The notes under the pieces: model-generated
What the model was told of the DNA's origin: nothing
The model's database searches: none
Seen by the model: the letters and a program-made list of their open reading frames with translations, nothing else
Position numbers and translations under genes: made by a program
Shown: positions 35,111-43,282 of the stretch, one piece after another
How the letters are laid out: each line of letters begins with the position of its first letter
Position numbering within the stretch: position 1 is the first letter of the stretch
DNA from: Geothermobacter hydrogeniphilus
GTDB lineage: Bacteria; Desulfobacterota; Desulfuromonadia; Desulfuromonadales; Geothermobacteraceae
NCBI RefSeq assembly: GCF_002093115.1
Contig: NZ_NAAD01000001.1
Span: 248,001-312,000, forward strand
Reading direction: 5' to 3'
Length of the DNA: 64,000 bases

Positions 35111-36168
35111 TGTCCGGAAAAGTTCGTGTGTTGATTGTTGATGATTCCGCGCTGGTCCGCCAGCTCTTGTCCAAGGGACTCGGCAGCGATGCGGGAATCG
35201 AGGTTGTCGCGACCGCCGGCGACCCCTATGCGGCCCGTGACCATATCGCCCGGCTGCGGCCGGACGTGATGACCCTGGATGTTGAAATGCCGCGCATGGA
35301 CGGTGTCGAGTTCCTGCGGCGGCTGATGCCGCAGTACCCGATCCCGGTGGTGATGGTCAGTTCCCTGACCCAGCGCGGCAAGCAGATCACCATTGATTCC
35401 CTGAACGCGGGCGCGGTCGATTTTGTCGCCAAACCGACCACCGATGTCGCGCGCGGACTGAAGGCGATGATTCTTGAATTGTGCGCCAAGGTGAAGTTGG
35501 CCGCGACGGTGGATGTTTCCCATTGGAAAAATCGTCGCAAGGAATTGCCGAAACTGCTTAAAGCCAGTGGCGGCGCTCTGGCCGAGTCGACCGACAAAGT
35601 TATCGTCATCGGCGCGTCGACCGGCGGCACCGAGGCTACGCGACGCATTATCACCCGCCTGCCGGCCGGGTTCCCCGGTATCGTCATTACCCAGCACATG
35701 CCGCCCGGCTTCACACAGATGTACGCCGAGTCGCTCAATCGCGAGAGCGCCATGCAGGTGCGTGAAGCCAAAACCGGCGACCGGGTCGCTCCCGGCCTGG
35801 TGCTGCTCGCCCCTGGCGGCAAGCAGATGCGGGTGATTCGCAGCGGCGGGCGATACGAGGTTATCTGTGAGGCTGGACCCAAGGTCAGCGGTCACTGTCC
35901 ATCGGTTGATGTGCTGATGGAATCGGCCGCCCGGTCCGTCGGCGGCAACGCCATCGGCGTGATGCTGACCGGCATGGGCAGTGACGGCGCCCGCGGGATG
36001 CTGGCCATGGCCCGGGCCGGAGCCCGGAATATCGCCCAGGATGAAGCCTCGTGCGTCGTTTTCGGCATGCCCAAGGTCGCTTTCGAAATGGGAGGAGCCA
36101 AACGGCTGGTTCCGCTGGATGATATTCCACCTCTGCTGGTCGGTATGTTGACGGAGCGCGCGGCATGA
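35110..36168 (+). CDS. cheB: Chemotaxis response regulator methylesterase CheB
   Basis: This 352-aa protein has a receiver domain (about 1-125, acidic pair DD at 11-12 and phospho-acceptor Asp57) and a C-terminal methylesterase with VIVIGASTGGTEATRRIITR, ITQHMPPGFTQMYAESLNRE and MLTGMGSDGARGMLAMARAG (catalytic Ser, His, Asp). It removes methyl groups from receptors and can deamidate them. It is coupled to cheR upstream and cheD downstream (4-base overlap). Confidence 0.96.
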   Translation: MSGKVRVLIVDDSALVRQLLSKGLGSDAGIEVVATAGDPYAARDHIARLRPDVMTLDVEMPRMDGVEFLRRLMPQYPIPVVMVSSLTQRGKQITIDSLNAGAVDFVAKPTTDVARGLKAMILELCAKVKLAATVDVSHWKNRRKELPKLLKASGGALAESTDKVIVIGASTGGTEATRRIITRLPAGFPGIVITQHMPPGFTQMYAESLNRESAMQVREAKTGDRVAPGLVLLAPGGKQMRVIRSGGRYEVICEAGPKVSGHCPSVDVLMESAARSVGGNAIGVMLTGMGSDGARGMLAMARAGARNIAQDEASCVVFGMPKVAFEMGGAKRLVPLDDIPPLLVGMLTERAA

Positions 36169-36653
36169 GTGACCTGGTTCTCGGTATCGGCGATTTCGGT
36201 GCTTCGGCAAGCAGCGGTTGCGCGATCAAAACCTACGCTCTTGGCAGCTGTGTCGCGGTTATCATGCTCGATCCACGCACCCGGACGATCGGCATGATCC
36301 ATATTGCCCTGCCCGATTCAAAAATCAATCCGTCCAAGGTGCGTGAACGTCCCGGATACTTTGCCGACACCGGTCTGCCGCGCCTGCTGGAGAAGATGGC
36401 GGCCGTCAGCGGCAACAGCAATACCCGTTCCTATGTCGTCAAGCTGGCCGGCGGCGCCTCGATCATGGACCCCAATGACACCTTCAATATCGGTAAGCGC
36501 AATGTCCTGGCCGCCAAGAAAATTCTCTGGGCCAACGGCATGGGGCCGGTCGCCGAAGATGTCGGCGCGAATTACAGTCGGACCGTCACCGTTTCGGTCG
36601 ATACCGGGGAAGTGACCATCTCTTGTCCCGGCCGCGGCCAGTGGAAGATCTGA
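36165..36653 (+). CDS. cheD: Chemoreceptor glutamine deamidase CheD
   Basis: This 162-aa enzyme deamidates receptor glutamines. The catalytic Cys and His lie in TYALGSCVAVIMLDPRTRTI and GMIHIALPDS; VVKLAGGASIMDP and DTFNIGKRNV are further CheD motifs. CheD often partners with CheC-type phosphatases, and this operon encodes several CheX/CheC-like domains downstream, so crosstalk is possible. Its start overlaps the cheB stop. Confidence 0.95.
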   Translation: MSDLVLGIGDFGASASSGCAIKTYALGSCVAVIMLDPRTRTIGMIHIALPDSKINPSKVRERPGYFADTGLPRLLEKMAAVSGNSNTRSYVVKLAGGASIMDPNDTFNIGKRNVLAAKKILWANGMGPVAEDVGANYSRTVTVSVDTGEVTISCPGRGQWKI

Positions 36654-36661
36654 GGTTTGTC

Positions 36662-37543
36662 ATGACTGAGCAAAAAGCTGTCGAAGAAATCCGCCGTGCC
36701 ATTGAAAAGGCCCCGCTGCTTTCCGCCAATGCCCAGCGGCTGATGCAGATTACCGCGGACACGGATCATGAGCTCGGCGATGTGATCGACATTGTCAAAT
36801 GCGACGCGACGTTGACCGCCCGGGTGCTCCGGGTGGTCAATTCCGCCGCCTATGATCTGCTCAATCCGATTTCATCCATCGATCGGGCGGTTTCGTATCT
36901 CGGTGAACGGATGGTGACCTGCATTGCCATCGGCGACAGCGTCGGGAACCTGATGAATCGTCCCATGGCCGGTTACCAGGCGGCAGCCGGCGAGTTGTGG
37001 CGGCATGACCTCTTCACCGCATTTGCGGCCAGGGAGATTGCCCGCTGCGCCAGGGGGGATATGACCATTGACCTGGCGTTTACCGCCGGATTGCTGCATG
37101 ACATCGGCAAAGCGATCCTGTCGGAATTTCTTCATGGCAGTGCTGAAAACCTGGTCGGCGATATTGATGCCGGTCATGTCGAGAACTATCTCGGCGGAGA
37201 GAAGAAACTGCTCGGCATGGATCACGCGGAAATCGGCCTGGAACTGGCGAAAAGCTGGCAGCTGCCGACGCCGCTGCAGTCGGCGATCGCTTTTCATCAC
37301 GAGCCGCAACGCGCGCCCGAGGAGGATCGTCTGCTGGTCTATGCCGTCCACCTGGGCGATATCATCGCCATGATGAACGGTTTCGGCACCGGCAGTGACA
37401 GTATGCAGTACCAGCTGGATCAGGGTTATCAGGACTATCTGGAGTTCGATACCAAACAGTTGCCGGGCATCATCCTCGAGGCAACCGAGCTGTTCCGGCA
37501 GGCCGAGGCATCGCTAACTCAAAATCAGGAGACCGAATCGTGA
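36662..37543 (+). CDS. HDOD-domain protein in the chemotaxis operon
   Basis: This 293-aa protein carries an HDOD domain (about 15-210): PLLSANAQRLMQITADTDHE, CDATLTARVLRVVNSAAYDL, AGLLHDIGKAILSEFL and IAFHHEP. HDOD proteins are related to HD phosphohydrolases and act in signalling, often through protein-protein contacts rather than catalysis. Here the H-D pair (LLHDIGK) is kept, so hydrolase activity cannot be excluded. The start ATG 36662 is just after cheD. It overlaps the next cheY gene by four bases. Confidence 0.85.
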   Translation: MTEQKAVEEIRRAIEKAPLLSANAQRLMQITADTDHELGDVIDIVKCDATLTARVLRVVNSAAYDLLNPISSIDRAVSYLGERMVTCIAIGDSVGNLMNRPMAGYQAAAGELWRHDLFTAFAAREIARCARGDMTIDLAFTAGLLHDIGKAILSEFLHGSAENLVGDIDAGHVENYLGGEKKLLGMDHAEIGLELAKSWQLPTPLQSAIAFHHEPQRAPEEDRLLVYAVHLGDIIAMMNGFGTGSDSMQYQLDQGYQDYLEFDTKQLPGIILEATELFRQAEASLTQNQETES

Positions 37544-37926
37544 AAAGAATCGTTGTTGCCGATGATTCCCAGACGGCACGCATGTTTGTCAAACGTTGTC
37601 TGCAGATCGTCGGTCTTCAGGATGTCGAATTCTGCGAAGCCGGCAACGGCAAGGAAGCACTGGCCCTGCTCAAGGAGCAGCCGACCGACCTTTTGGTGAC
37701 CGATCTCAACATGCCGACCATGGATGGTGAAACGCTGTTGAAATGGGTCAAGGGCAATCCGCGCCTGACCGACGTGCCGGTGATGGTTGTCACCAGTGCC
37801 GGCAACCCGGCAAAGGAGGAGCAACTCGTCAAACTCGGCGCCTTCTGTGTTCTCAACAAGCCTGTCAACCCGGCGTTGTTGCGGGAGAAGCTGCAGCCGC
37901 TGCTGAAGGAGATTTCCGATGCTTGA
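37540..37926 (+). CDS. CheY-like single-domain response regulator (first copy)
   Basis: This 128-aa receiver begins KRIVVADDSQTARMFVKRCL, with the acidic pair at 8-9, phospho-acceptor Asp55 (VTDLNMP), the conserved Thr/Ser (VVTSAG) and Lys in LNKPVN. The start is GTG at 37540, six bases after AGGAGAC. It may be a CheY that binds the motor, or a phosphate sink. It is followed immediately by a CheX-like gene (eight-base overlap), which suggests the pair acts together. Confidence 0.9.
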   Translation: MKRIVVADDSQTARMFVKRCLQIVGLQDVEFCEAGNGKEALALLKEQPTDLLVTDLNMPTMDGETLLKWVKGNPRLTDVPVMVVTSAGNPAKEEQLVKLGAFCVLNKPVNPALLREKLQPLLKEISDA

Positions 37927-38377
37927 ACGGATGACCAGGGCGATGCACAAGGCCGTGGCGGAAACCATTGAAAATATGGCGTTTCTGGAGGCCCTGCCGA
38001 GCCAGGAGCCACCCCCCATCGAAGAGGGTGAGATGCTTCGGGCGAGCCTGCTGATGCACGATCCGGTGCAGGGTGAATTTCTGCTGCTGATGCCGCGCAA
38101 CCTGCTGCTCGGTATTGCCGAGGCGCTGTTCGGACTGCCGGTCGAGGAATTGACCGAGCAGCTTGCCGACGATGCCCTGCTCGAACTGCTCAATACGGTG
38201 GCCGGTCAGTTCCTCAACGAAGTCATCCCCGGCCAGGTTTATCGCCTCGGCCTGCCCGAAATCGAACCCTCGTCGGATGAACCGCTCGGTAACAGCGAAA
38301 TCGTCTGGCACTTCCTGATAGATGATGAGGGATTTTCCGTCGCGGTGTCCGGGACCTCGCTGCTGGAGCAGGCCTGA
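37919..38377 (+). CDS. CheX/CheC-like CheY-P phosphatase family protein (divergent)
   Basis: This 152-aa protein fits the CheX-like fold: beta-rich N-terminal part with RASLLMHDPVQGEFLLLMPR, a middle helix with the phosphatase-type pattern Asp85-x3-Glu89-x2-Asn92 (LADDALLELLN), and a second beta part VWHFLIDDEGFSVAVSGTSL. It would hydrolyse acyl-phosphate on CheY. The sequence is more divergent than the CheX genes at 38.8-39.8 kb, so the call rests on the helix pattern and context. It overlaps the preceding cheY. Confidence 0.7.
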   Translation: MLERMTRAMHKAVAETIENMAFLEALPSQEPPPIEEGEMLRASLLMHDPVQGEFLLLMPRNLLLGIAEALFGLPVEELTEQLADDALLELLNTVAGQFLNEVIPGQVYRLGLPEIEPSSDEPLGNSEIVWHFLIDDEGFSVAVSGTSLLEQA

Positions 38378-38413
38378 ACCCGAAAACGCCCCTATTGAAA
38401 GGACCGACAAACC

Positions 38414-38785
38414 ATGGGAAAAAAAGTACTGATCATCGATGATTCAAGCACCATGCGCAAGATTGTCGCACGTTCGCTGCGCCAGGCCGGCTTCGATTTT
38501 GAGACGATTCTCGAAGCCGGTGACGGGCAGGAGGCGCTGGAGGTGTTGAGTGGTGAAAATGTCGATGTCATTCTCAGTGACATCAATATGCCGAACATGA
38601 ACGGGGTCGAATTTCTCCGCAACAAGGCCGAGGATGACGGCATCAGGAATATCCCGGTGGTGATGATCACCACCGAGGCCGGGTCGGAGATTCTGCGCGA
38701 GGCTCTCGACCTCGGAGCCAAGGGAAGCATCAAGAAGCCCTTCACTCCCGATCAGGTTCAGGACACCCTGGGTGCCTTACTCTAG
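38414..38785 (+). CDS. CheY-like single-domain response regulator (second copy)
   Basis: This 123-aa receiver, KKVLIIDDSSTMRKIVARSL, has acidic residues 9-10, Asp56 (LSDINMPNMNGVEF), Thr (MITTEAG) and Lys in GSIKKPFTP. It resembles motor-binding CheY closely and is a good candidate for the FliM partner. It ends 11 bases before the next CheX gene, whose GTG start has AGGAGG overlapping the cheY stop region. Confidence 0.92.
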   Translation: MGKKVLIIDDSSTMRKIVARSLRQAGFDFETILEAGDGQEALEVLSGENVDVILSDINMPNMNGVEFLRNKAEDDGIRNIPVVMITTEAGSEILREALDLGAKGSIKKPFTPDQVQDTLGALL

Positions 38786-38795
38786 GAGGCGGATT

Positions 38796-39260
38796 GTGGA
38801 TTTTGCGAAAAGCGTGATTGACGCAACCTGCGAAATATTTGAAACCATGTTGATGACCCGGGTGACTCCGGGCGATCCGCTGCCGAATCGTAGTGACGTC
38901 TTTGTCGGCGGCATCAGCGGCATGGTCGGCATGGCCGGAGGCTACCGGGGGATGCTGGCCATCCATTGCTCCAACCAGGTTGCCATGGCCATTACCGGGA
39001 CGTTTCTCGGCATCGAAGTTGAAACTGTTGACGATGATGTCAAAGACGCTATCGGTGAGATGGCCAATATGCTGGCCGGATCGGTTAAATCCTCCCTGTC
39101 GGAGAACGGCAAGGACATCAAGTTGTCTATTCCATCCGCCGTGGGCGGGGAAGAATATACCTTCGAGTGTCATGCCGCCGCTGACCAGGTGCTGATGCCA
39201 TTCAAAATGCCCGATGGAGAATTCCTGGTGGAACTGCAGCTGCAGGAACAGTCGGAATGA
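38796..39260 (+). CDS. CheX family CheY-P phosphatase
   Basis: This 154-aa protein starts at GTG 38796 after AGGAGG and reads MDFAKSVIDATCEIFETMLM. The CheX hallmark VKDAIGEMANMLAGSVKSSL gives Asp84-x3-Glu88-x2-Asn91, the residues that position water for CheY-P hydrolysis. The beta segment GGYRGMLAIHCSNQVAMAIT also fits. It is the closest to bona fide CheX in the operon, directly next to a cheY. The next CheX gene follows after about 40 bases. Confidence 0.88.
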   Translation: MDFAKSVIDATCEIFETMLMTRVTPGDPLPNRSDVFVGGISGMVGMAGGYRGMLAIHCSNQVAMAITGTFLGIEVETVDDDVKDAIGEMANMLAGSVKSSLSENGKDIKLSIPSAVGGEEYTFECHAAADQVLMPFKMPDGEFLVELQLQEQSE

Positions 39261-39298
39261 TGCCGCTCCGGGTAGTCGAGGATAACAGGAGCCGGACG

Positions 39299-39817
39299 AT
39301 GATCGACAACGCACTGCAGGTAAGCCGCCCCGGTTTCGACGATGTGTCCACAGTCGAGAGCTACAGCGGCATGCTGGCCGAGGCGACGACGGAAGTCTTT
39401 GCCACTATGGTCATGATGAAGGTCGAAACTCTGGGGCTGCGGTCTGCCCGTCCTGACCGCCTGATCGATTCGGTGTCTGCCGTGCTGGGGATCTCCGGCG
39501 GGCTGCGGGGGGTGCTGGCTGTTCATTGTCCTGAACAGGTGGCGCGTGAAATCTGTGGTGGAATGCTGGGTGAAACGCCGGTTGAAGTCGATGCCGAGGT
39601 CAAGGATACGATTGGTGAAATGGTCAATATGATTGCCGGAGGGTTGAAGACCCGACTTTTGCAACAGCAGTGCGAAATCGAACTGGCGGTGCCGTCGGTG
39701 ATCGCCGGAAGTTGTTATGAGGTCAACCTTCTATCCCGGGCTGAACGGTTGCTGCTGCCCTTTGAAACGGCCGCGGGGACCTTTCTGCTTGAATTCAAGT
39801 ACGCCGGAAAAACCTAG
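39299..39817 (+). CDS. CheX family CheY-P phosphatase (paralogue)
   Basis: This 172-aa protein is a paralogue of the preceding CheX: SVSAVLGISGGLRGVLAVHC, then [20 protein letters not shown] with Asp103-x3-Glu107-x2-Asn110. I chose ATG 39299 because AGGAG lies seven bases upstream. An ATG at 39257 overlapping the previous stop is an alternative that adds 14 residues. Tandem CheX paralogues suggest dimer partners or division of labour between the two CheYs. Confidence 0.85.
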   Translation: MIDNALQVSRPGFDDVSTVESYSGMLAEATTEVFATMVMMKVETLGLRSARPDRLIDSVSAVLGISGGLRGVLAVHCPEQVAREICGGMLGETPVEVDAEVKDTIGEMVNMIAGGLKTRLLQQQCEIELAVPSVIAGSCYEVNLLSRAERLLLPFETAAGTFLLEFKYAGKT

Positions 39818-39825
39818 GCAGGAGC

Positions 39826-41736
39826 ATGGACCGCCGGAAAGTCGTCAATACCGTTCTTGGAGCGGTGCTGAAAAAAGGCCAGGAGGAGATCTCCTCCCTG
39901 ATTGGCCAGCCTGTCGAGTTCAGTGACTGCCAGGTCATAACCTCGAACCGGGAGACTCTGTTCGAAAATCTGCAGGATCCGCAGGTGCTGTCTGAATTCA
40001 GGGTTGAAGGGGACCGTGAGGGAAGCGCCTGGCTGCTGCTCGATCTCAAGGACGCCCTGGTCCTCGGCGGTACCTTGATCATGCTGCCTGAAGAAGAGCT
40101 GCAGGATCGTATCGACAAAGGTGAGTTCGGCGGTGACGAGGCCGACGCTTTCGGCGAAATCGTCAACATCATGGCCGGCGTTATCTCCGGTCTGTTCGAT
40201 GAACTTTTTCCCGACAAACTGCGATTCGTCAAGACCGGCCAGCAGGTTGTCAATCCACTCCGAGTTGTTGCCAAAGAGGACTATCCCCTGGCGGAAGGCC
40301 CGTTGAGTCTTGTCACCGGCAAGGGGACGCTGCAGGGGAAGGATCTTGTCGGACTCGTTCAGGTGCTGGTACCGGATGAACTTCTCGGGATAGGGGAGGG
40401 AGATGATGCGGCACCGGTTGTCGAGTCGGAGAAGACGGCAGCCGAGCCTGAGCAGGCAACCGCTGCAGATCAGGTGGGTACGGTCGGGCAGACGGTAGTC
40501 GCGCCCACCGAAACGACTGCCGTCGCGGGTGACTCCGCGGGGGCAGGTGCAGCTCCTGCTGCGGAAACCCCGTCTGCGAAGCCGCCGGCTGGCCCGGCCG
40601 GTTCCGGTCCTGTGGTCAGTGAAGATAAACTGGTCAAAATTTTCAGGGTGATTCATGCCAAAATTCAGGAAGAAGTCGGGGGCTTCCTGGGGCATTCATT
40701 CGAAATCAGCAATGAAAAATACTTTTGTTCCAACAGGGCGGAGTTGTTTGCCGGTCTGGACGGGACCCAGGTTCTGGCCCACCTGCGGGTCGAAGGGGAC
40801 AGGGAAGGTGACGGTTACCTGTTGACCAGCCTGGGGGCCGCTATCCATCTCGGTGGTACCCTGATCATGCTTCCCGAATCCGAATTGCAGGAGCGCCTGC
40901 AGAGCGGTGAATACGGGGCCGAGGATTCGGATGCCTTCGGCGAGATTGTCAATATTGTTGCCGGGATCTGCACCTCGGTTTTCAATGATATCTATCCCGG
41001 CAACCTGCGCTTTGTCAAAACGGACCAGGAGACCATTGATCCCCTGGTTATTGAGGCCAGGGAAGAGTACCCGGTCGAGGATGTCGAATTCTTCCTCGCT
41101 TCCGGGGACGCCCGGCTTGATGGACAGGAGCTTGGTCGGATAGAGTTTTTCGTTCCGGCCGATGTTTTGGGCCTGCAGCACGCCGAGGCTGCTGAAGTGA
41201 CGGCGTCGACGGAAACGCCGGCCGTTGCGGGGGCTGATGAGACGGCCGGAGATCCCGGTGGGGCTGGTTCCGACAGCACGGGAGGGGTGTCCGCGGCGAC
41301 TGAAACCGGCATCATCCCGCCTGCAAGAGGGAGCGCGGGAGAATCCGCCTCCCCGGTGGCGACCGGTTCGACCGGTGCCCGACCGCTGATTCTGGTCTGC
41401 AGCGATTCCGAAGAGCAGGCGGAGGTGTTTATCAGGGCGATCGAAGGGTTGAACTGCGCGGCCCGGTTTCAGCATGTGCAGGAGACTGTCGGCGGTTACG
41501 GCCCCGAAACCCGTGGGGTCTTCCTGGTCCTTGGAGATGTCGGCGAACAGGGAATCGCCGCGGCGATCAAGATCAACGCCAGTATCCAGGGGCGCATGCC
41601 GTTGATTGCCGCCGGTCCCAACTGGACCCGCAGCATGGTGCTGCGGGCCATCAAGTACGGCATCAGGGATATCCTGGTGACGCCCGCCAGTGAGGCGCAG
41701 ATACAGGAGAAGGTGAAACTCAACCTGGTCGCCTGA
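39826..41736 (+). CDS. Tandem CheX/CheC-like protein with C-terminal pseudo-receiver
   Basis: This 636-aa protein has two homologous domains of about 185 residues (1-190 and 264-450). Each has the RVEGDREG motif, LGGTLIMLPE and DAFGEIVNI, giving Asp107/Glu111/Asn114 and Asp369/Glu373/Asn376, the spacing of CheC/CheX phosphatase helices. Ala/Pro/Thr-rich linkers (190-263 and 452-518) join them to a C-terminal receiver-like domain (520-636). There Asp571 may align with the phospho-site, but the conserved Lys is Thr619 (DILVTP) and the conserved Thr is lost. It is therefore probably a multi-domain CheY-P phosphatase or scaffold with a non-phosphorylatable receiver. The ribosome site before ATG 39826 (AGGAG, one base away) is oddly close. 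I do not know a named family with this layout. Confidence 0.75.
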   Translation: MDRRKVVNTVLGAVLKKGQEEISSLIGQPVEFSDCQVITSNRETLFENLQDPQVLSEFRVEGDREGSAWLLLDLKDALVLGGTLIMLPEEELQDRIDKGEFGGDEADAFGEIVNIMAGVISGLFDELFPDKLRFVKTGQQVVNPLRVVAKEDYPLAEGPLSLVTGKGTLQGKDLVGLVQVLVPDELLGIGEGDDAAPVVESEKTAAEPEQATAADQVGTVGQTVVAPTETTAVAGDSAGAGAAPAAETPSAKPPAGPAGSGPVVSEDKLVKIFRVIHAKIQEEVGGFLGHSFEISNEKYFCSNRAELFAGLDGTQVLAHLRVEGDREGDGYLLTSLGAAIHLGGTLIMLPESELQERLQSGEYGAEDSDAFGEIVNIVAGICTSVFNDIYPGNLRFVKTDQETIDPLVIEAREEYPVEDVEFFLASGDARLDGQELGRIEFFVPADVLGLQHAEAAEVTASTETPAVAGADETAGDPGGAGSDSTGGVSAATETGIIPPARGSAGESASPVATGSTGARPLILVCSDSEEQAEVFIRAIEGLNCAARFQHVQETVGGYGPETRGVFLVLGDVGEQGIAAAIKINASIQGRMPLIAAGPNWTRSMVLRAIKYGIRDILVTPASEAQIQEKVKLNLVA

Positions 41737-41746
41737 CACTTGCCAG

Positions 41747-41864
41747 GGCTGATGAAAAGCCTCCATCTGCGTCGTTGCCCTTGTCCTCGTCATTGCGGAG
41801 TAGCTGCCGCTACGCCTCATTCCTCGGCCTGCGGGCGCCTCGCATCTGAAGACTTTGATCAGCC
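41747..41864. repeat. Intergenic imperfect palindrome (REP-like foldback)
   Basis: About 118 bases form an imperfect palindrome centred on GTAGC-TGCC-GCTAC (41800-41813), with outer arms GGCTGATGAAAAG and CTTTGATCAGCC. A partial direct copy of the left end (CAGGGTTGATGAAAAG) lies at 41904-41919. It sits 11 bases past the che operon stop and could act as its terminator or as an mRNA-stabilising foldback. From memory it resembles an intergenic repeat family common in Desulfuromonadales genomes; this needs a search. Confidence 0.65.
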
Positions 41865-41937
41865 TCGATGACATGAACTGAGTCGCGCTGTTGGGACGTT
41901 TCTCAGGGTTGATGAAAAGTCCTTGGGACCGGTTACG

Positions 41938-41974
41938 AAAAAAGCCCCCGGCTGCTAATCCGCTGCCGGGGGCT
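41938..41974 (-). terminator. Rho-independent terminator of the sigma-54 activator gene
   Basis: A perfect 10-bp GC-rich stem (AGCCCCCGGC at 41943-41952 with 41965-41974) and a 12-base loop are followed on the minus strand by six T. It lies 21 bases past the stop of the 41996-43057 gene. Its plus-strand reading is less suited to stop the che operon because it lacks a T run on that side. Confidence 0.9.
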
Positions 41975-41995
41975 GTGCATGCAGGGCCTGGATGC

Positions 41996-43057
41996 TCAGG
42001 CGCAGGAGGCCTGGGGCAGGCCGATCCCGGTTTCGAGTTCCTTTTTCTTGATTTTTTCGATCAGGGTGGTGCGTTTCAGGTTGAGCAGACGGGCGGCTTC
42101 CTTCTTGTTGCCGCCGGTGCGGGCCAGAGCCTGGCTGATCAGCTGTCGCTCAAGACCGTCGACAAGGTCGTTGAAGTTGATGCCGTCACCGTTCCAGAGA
42201 GCTTCGTGCAGGGCGATCGGTGCCAGGTTGTCGAGTTGTTCTTCCTTGCGCCGGTCGGCGGTTCCGGGTTGAACCGCATGTGCGGCGTACTTGGCCGGCA
42301 GGTCTTCGAGATCGACCGATTCGCCGCCATGCAGCACCACCAGCCGCTGAACGAGATTTTCAAGTTCGCGGACATTGCCCGGCCAGGGATAGTTCACCAA
42401 GGCGTTCAGGGCCCGTTCGGTAAACCCCTTGAGCCCGTAGCGTTTGCCGCGGTTGAAAACCCGAATGAAGCTGTCAAGCAGCAGAATGATGTCATCCTTG
42501 CGCTCGCGCAACGGCGGGATGTTGATGGGAATGACACTGAGACGGTAGTAGAGATCTTCGCGGAACTTGCCTTCGGCGACCAGTTGTTCAAGGTTGCGGT
42601 GGGTCGCGGCGACAATGCGGACATTGACCGGCACCGGTTTGACGCCACCGACCGGTTCGTATTCCTTTTCCTGGATGACCCGCAGCAGCTTGGCCTGCAG
42701 CGAGGGTTTCATGTCGCCGATTTCATCCAGAAACAGGGTGCCGCCGGCGGCATACTGGATGCGTCCCATTTTATTCTGGGTGGCGCCGGTGAAGGCTCCC
42801 TTGACGTAACCGAACAATTCGCTTTCCAGCAGGTCATCTGGAATAGCCGCGCAGTTGACCGGGACGAAATTTTTCTCCCGGCGCGGGCTGCGGGAATGCA
42901 CGGCACGGGCGACAAGCTCCTTGCCGGTGCCACTTTCACCATGAATCAGGACGGTACTCTCACCGTCATCAGCGACACGTTCGATGATGCTGAAAAGTTT
43001 CTGCATGCGCAGCGAGTTGCCGATGATGCCCTCGAATCCGTCTGATTTTCTCAGCAT
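41996..43057 (-). CDS. Sigma-54-dependent activator lacking a receiver domain
   Basis: This 353-aa protein is an AAA+ enhancer-binding protein with Walker A GESGTGKE (40-47), the sigma-54 contact loop GAFTGA (87-92), Walker B TLFLDE (107-112) and a C-terminal Fis-type helix-turn-helix ([20 protein letters not shown], about 310-335). It has only about nine residues before the AAA+ domain, so it has no receiver or sensor domain and may be controlled by its level or by partners such as FlhG. I chose ATG 43057 with AGGAGG upstream. Its place between the che operon and flagellar locus makes it the best candidate activator of the sigma-54 promoters noted here, in the role of FlrA/FleQ or Geobacter FgrM (inference). 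Confidence 0.88.
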   Translation of the reverse strand: MLRKSDGFEGIIGNSLRMQKLFSIIERVADDGESTVLIHGESGTGKELVARAVHSRSPRREKNFVPVNCAAIPDDLLESELFGYVKGAFTGATQNKMGRIQYAAGGTLFLDEIGDMKPSLQAKLLRVIQEKEYEPVGGVKPVPVNVRIVAATHRNLEQLVAEGKFREDLYYRLSVIPINIPPLRERKDDIILLLDSFIRVFNRGKRYGLKGFTERALNALVNYPWPGNVRELENLVQRLVVLHGGESVDLEDLPAKYAAHAVQPGTADRRKEEQLDNLAPIALHEALWNGDGINFNDLVDGLERQLISQALARTGGNKKEAARLLNLKRTTLIEKIKKKELETGIGLPQASCA

Positions 43058-43120
43058 GGGGCCTCCTTGTGTAAGTAATCTGCCTTGAGGGGCTTTCAAG
43101 TCAAGTTACCGACACTTACT

Positions 43121-43136
43121 TCCAAGAAGAGTGCCA
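43121..43136 (-). promoter_or_regulatory. Candidate sigma-54 promoter of the activator gene
   Basis: The minus strand reads TGGCACTCTTCTTGGA, which fits TGGCAC-N5-TTGC with the last C replaced by G. It is 63 bases upstream of the activator's ATG. If real it would allow autoregulation. The -12 mismatch lowers confidence. Confidence 0.4.
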
Positions 43137-43282
43137 ATCGAGCCGGTTGCATCGTCAAAGTTTTGAAATTGACCGGGTTGTTTTGGAAAAGCCTTTAAAA
43201 CCGGGAGTCTCGTGAGAGATAAAATAGGACGGGTACGGGCTTGCGAGGGAGGTCGGGTATGCAAATGTGCCCTGATAAGGGT

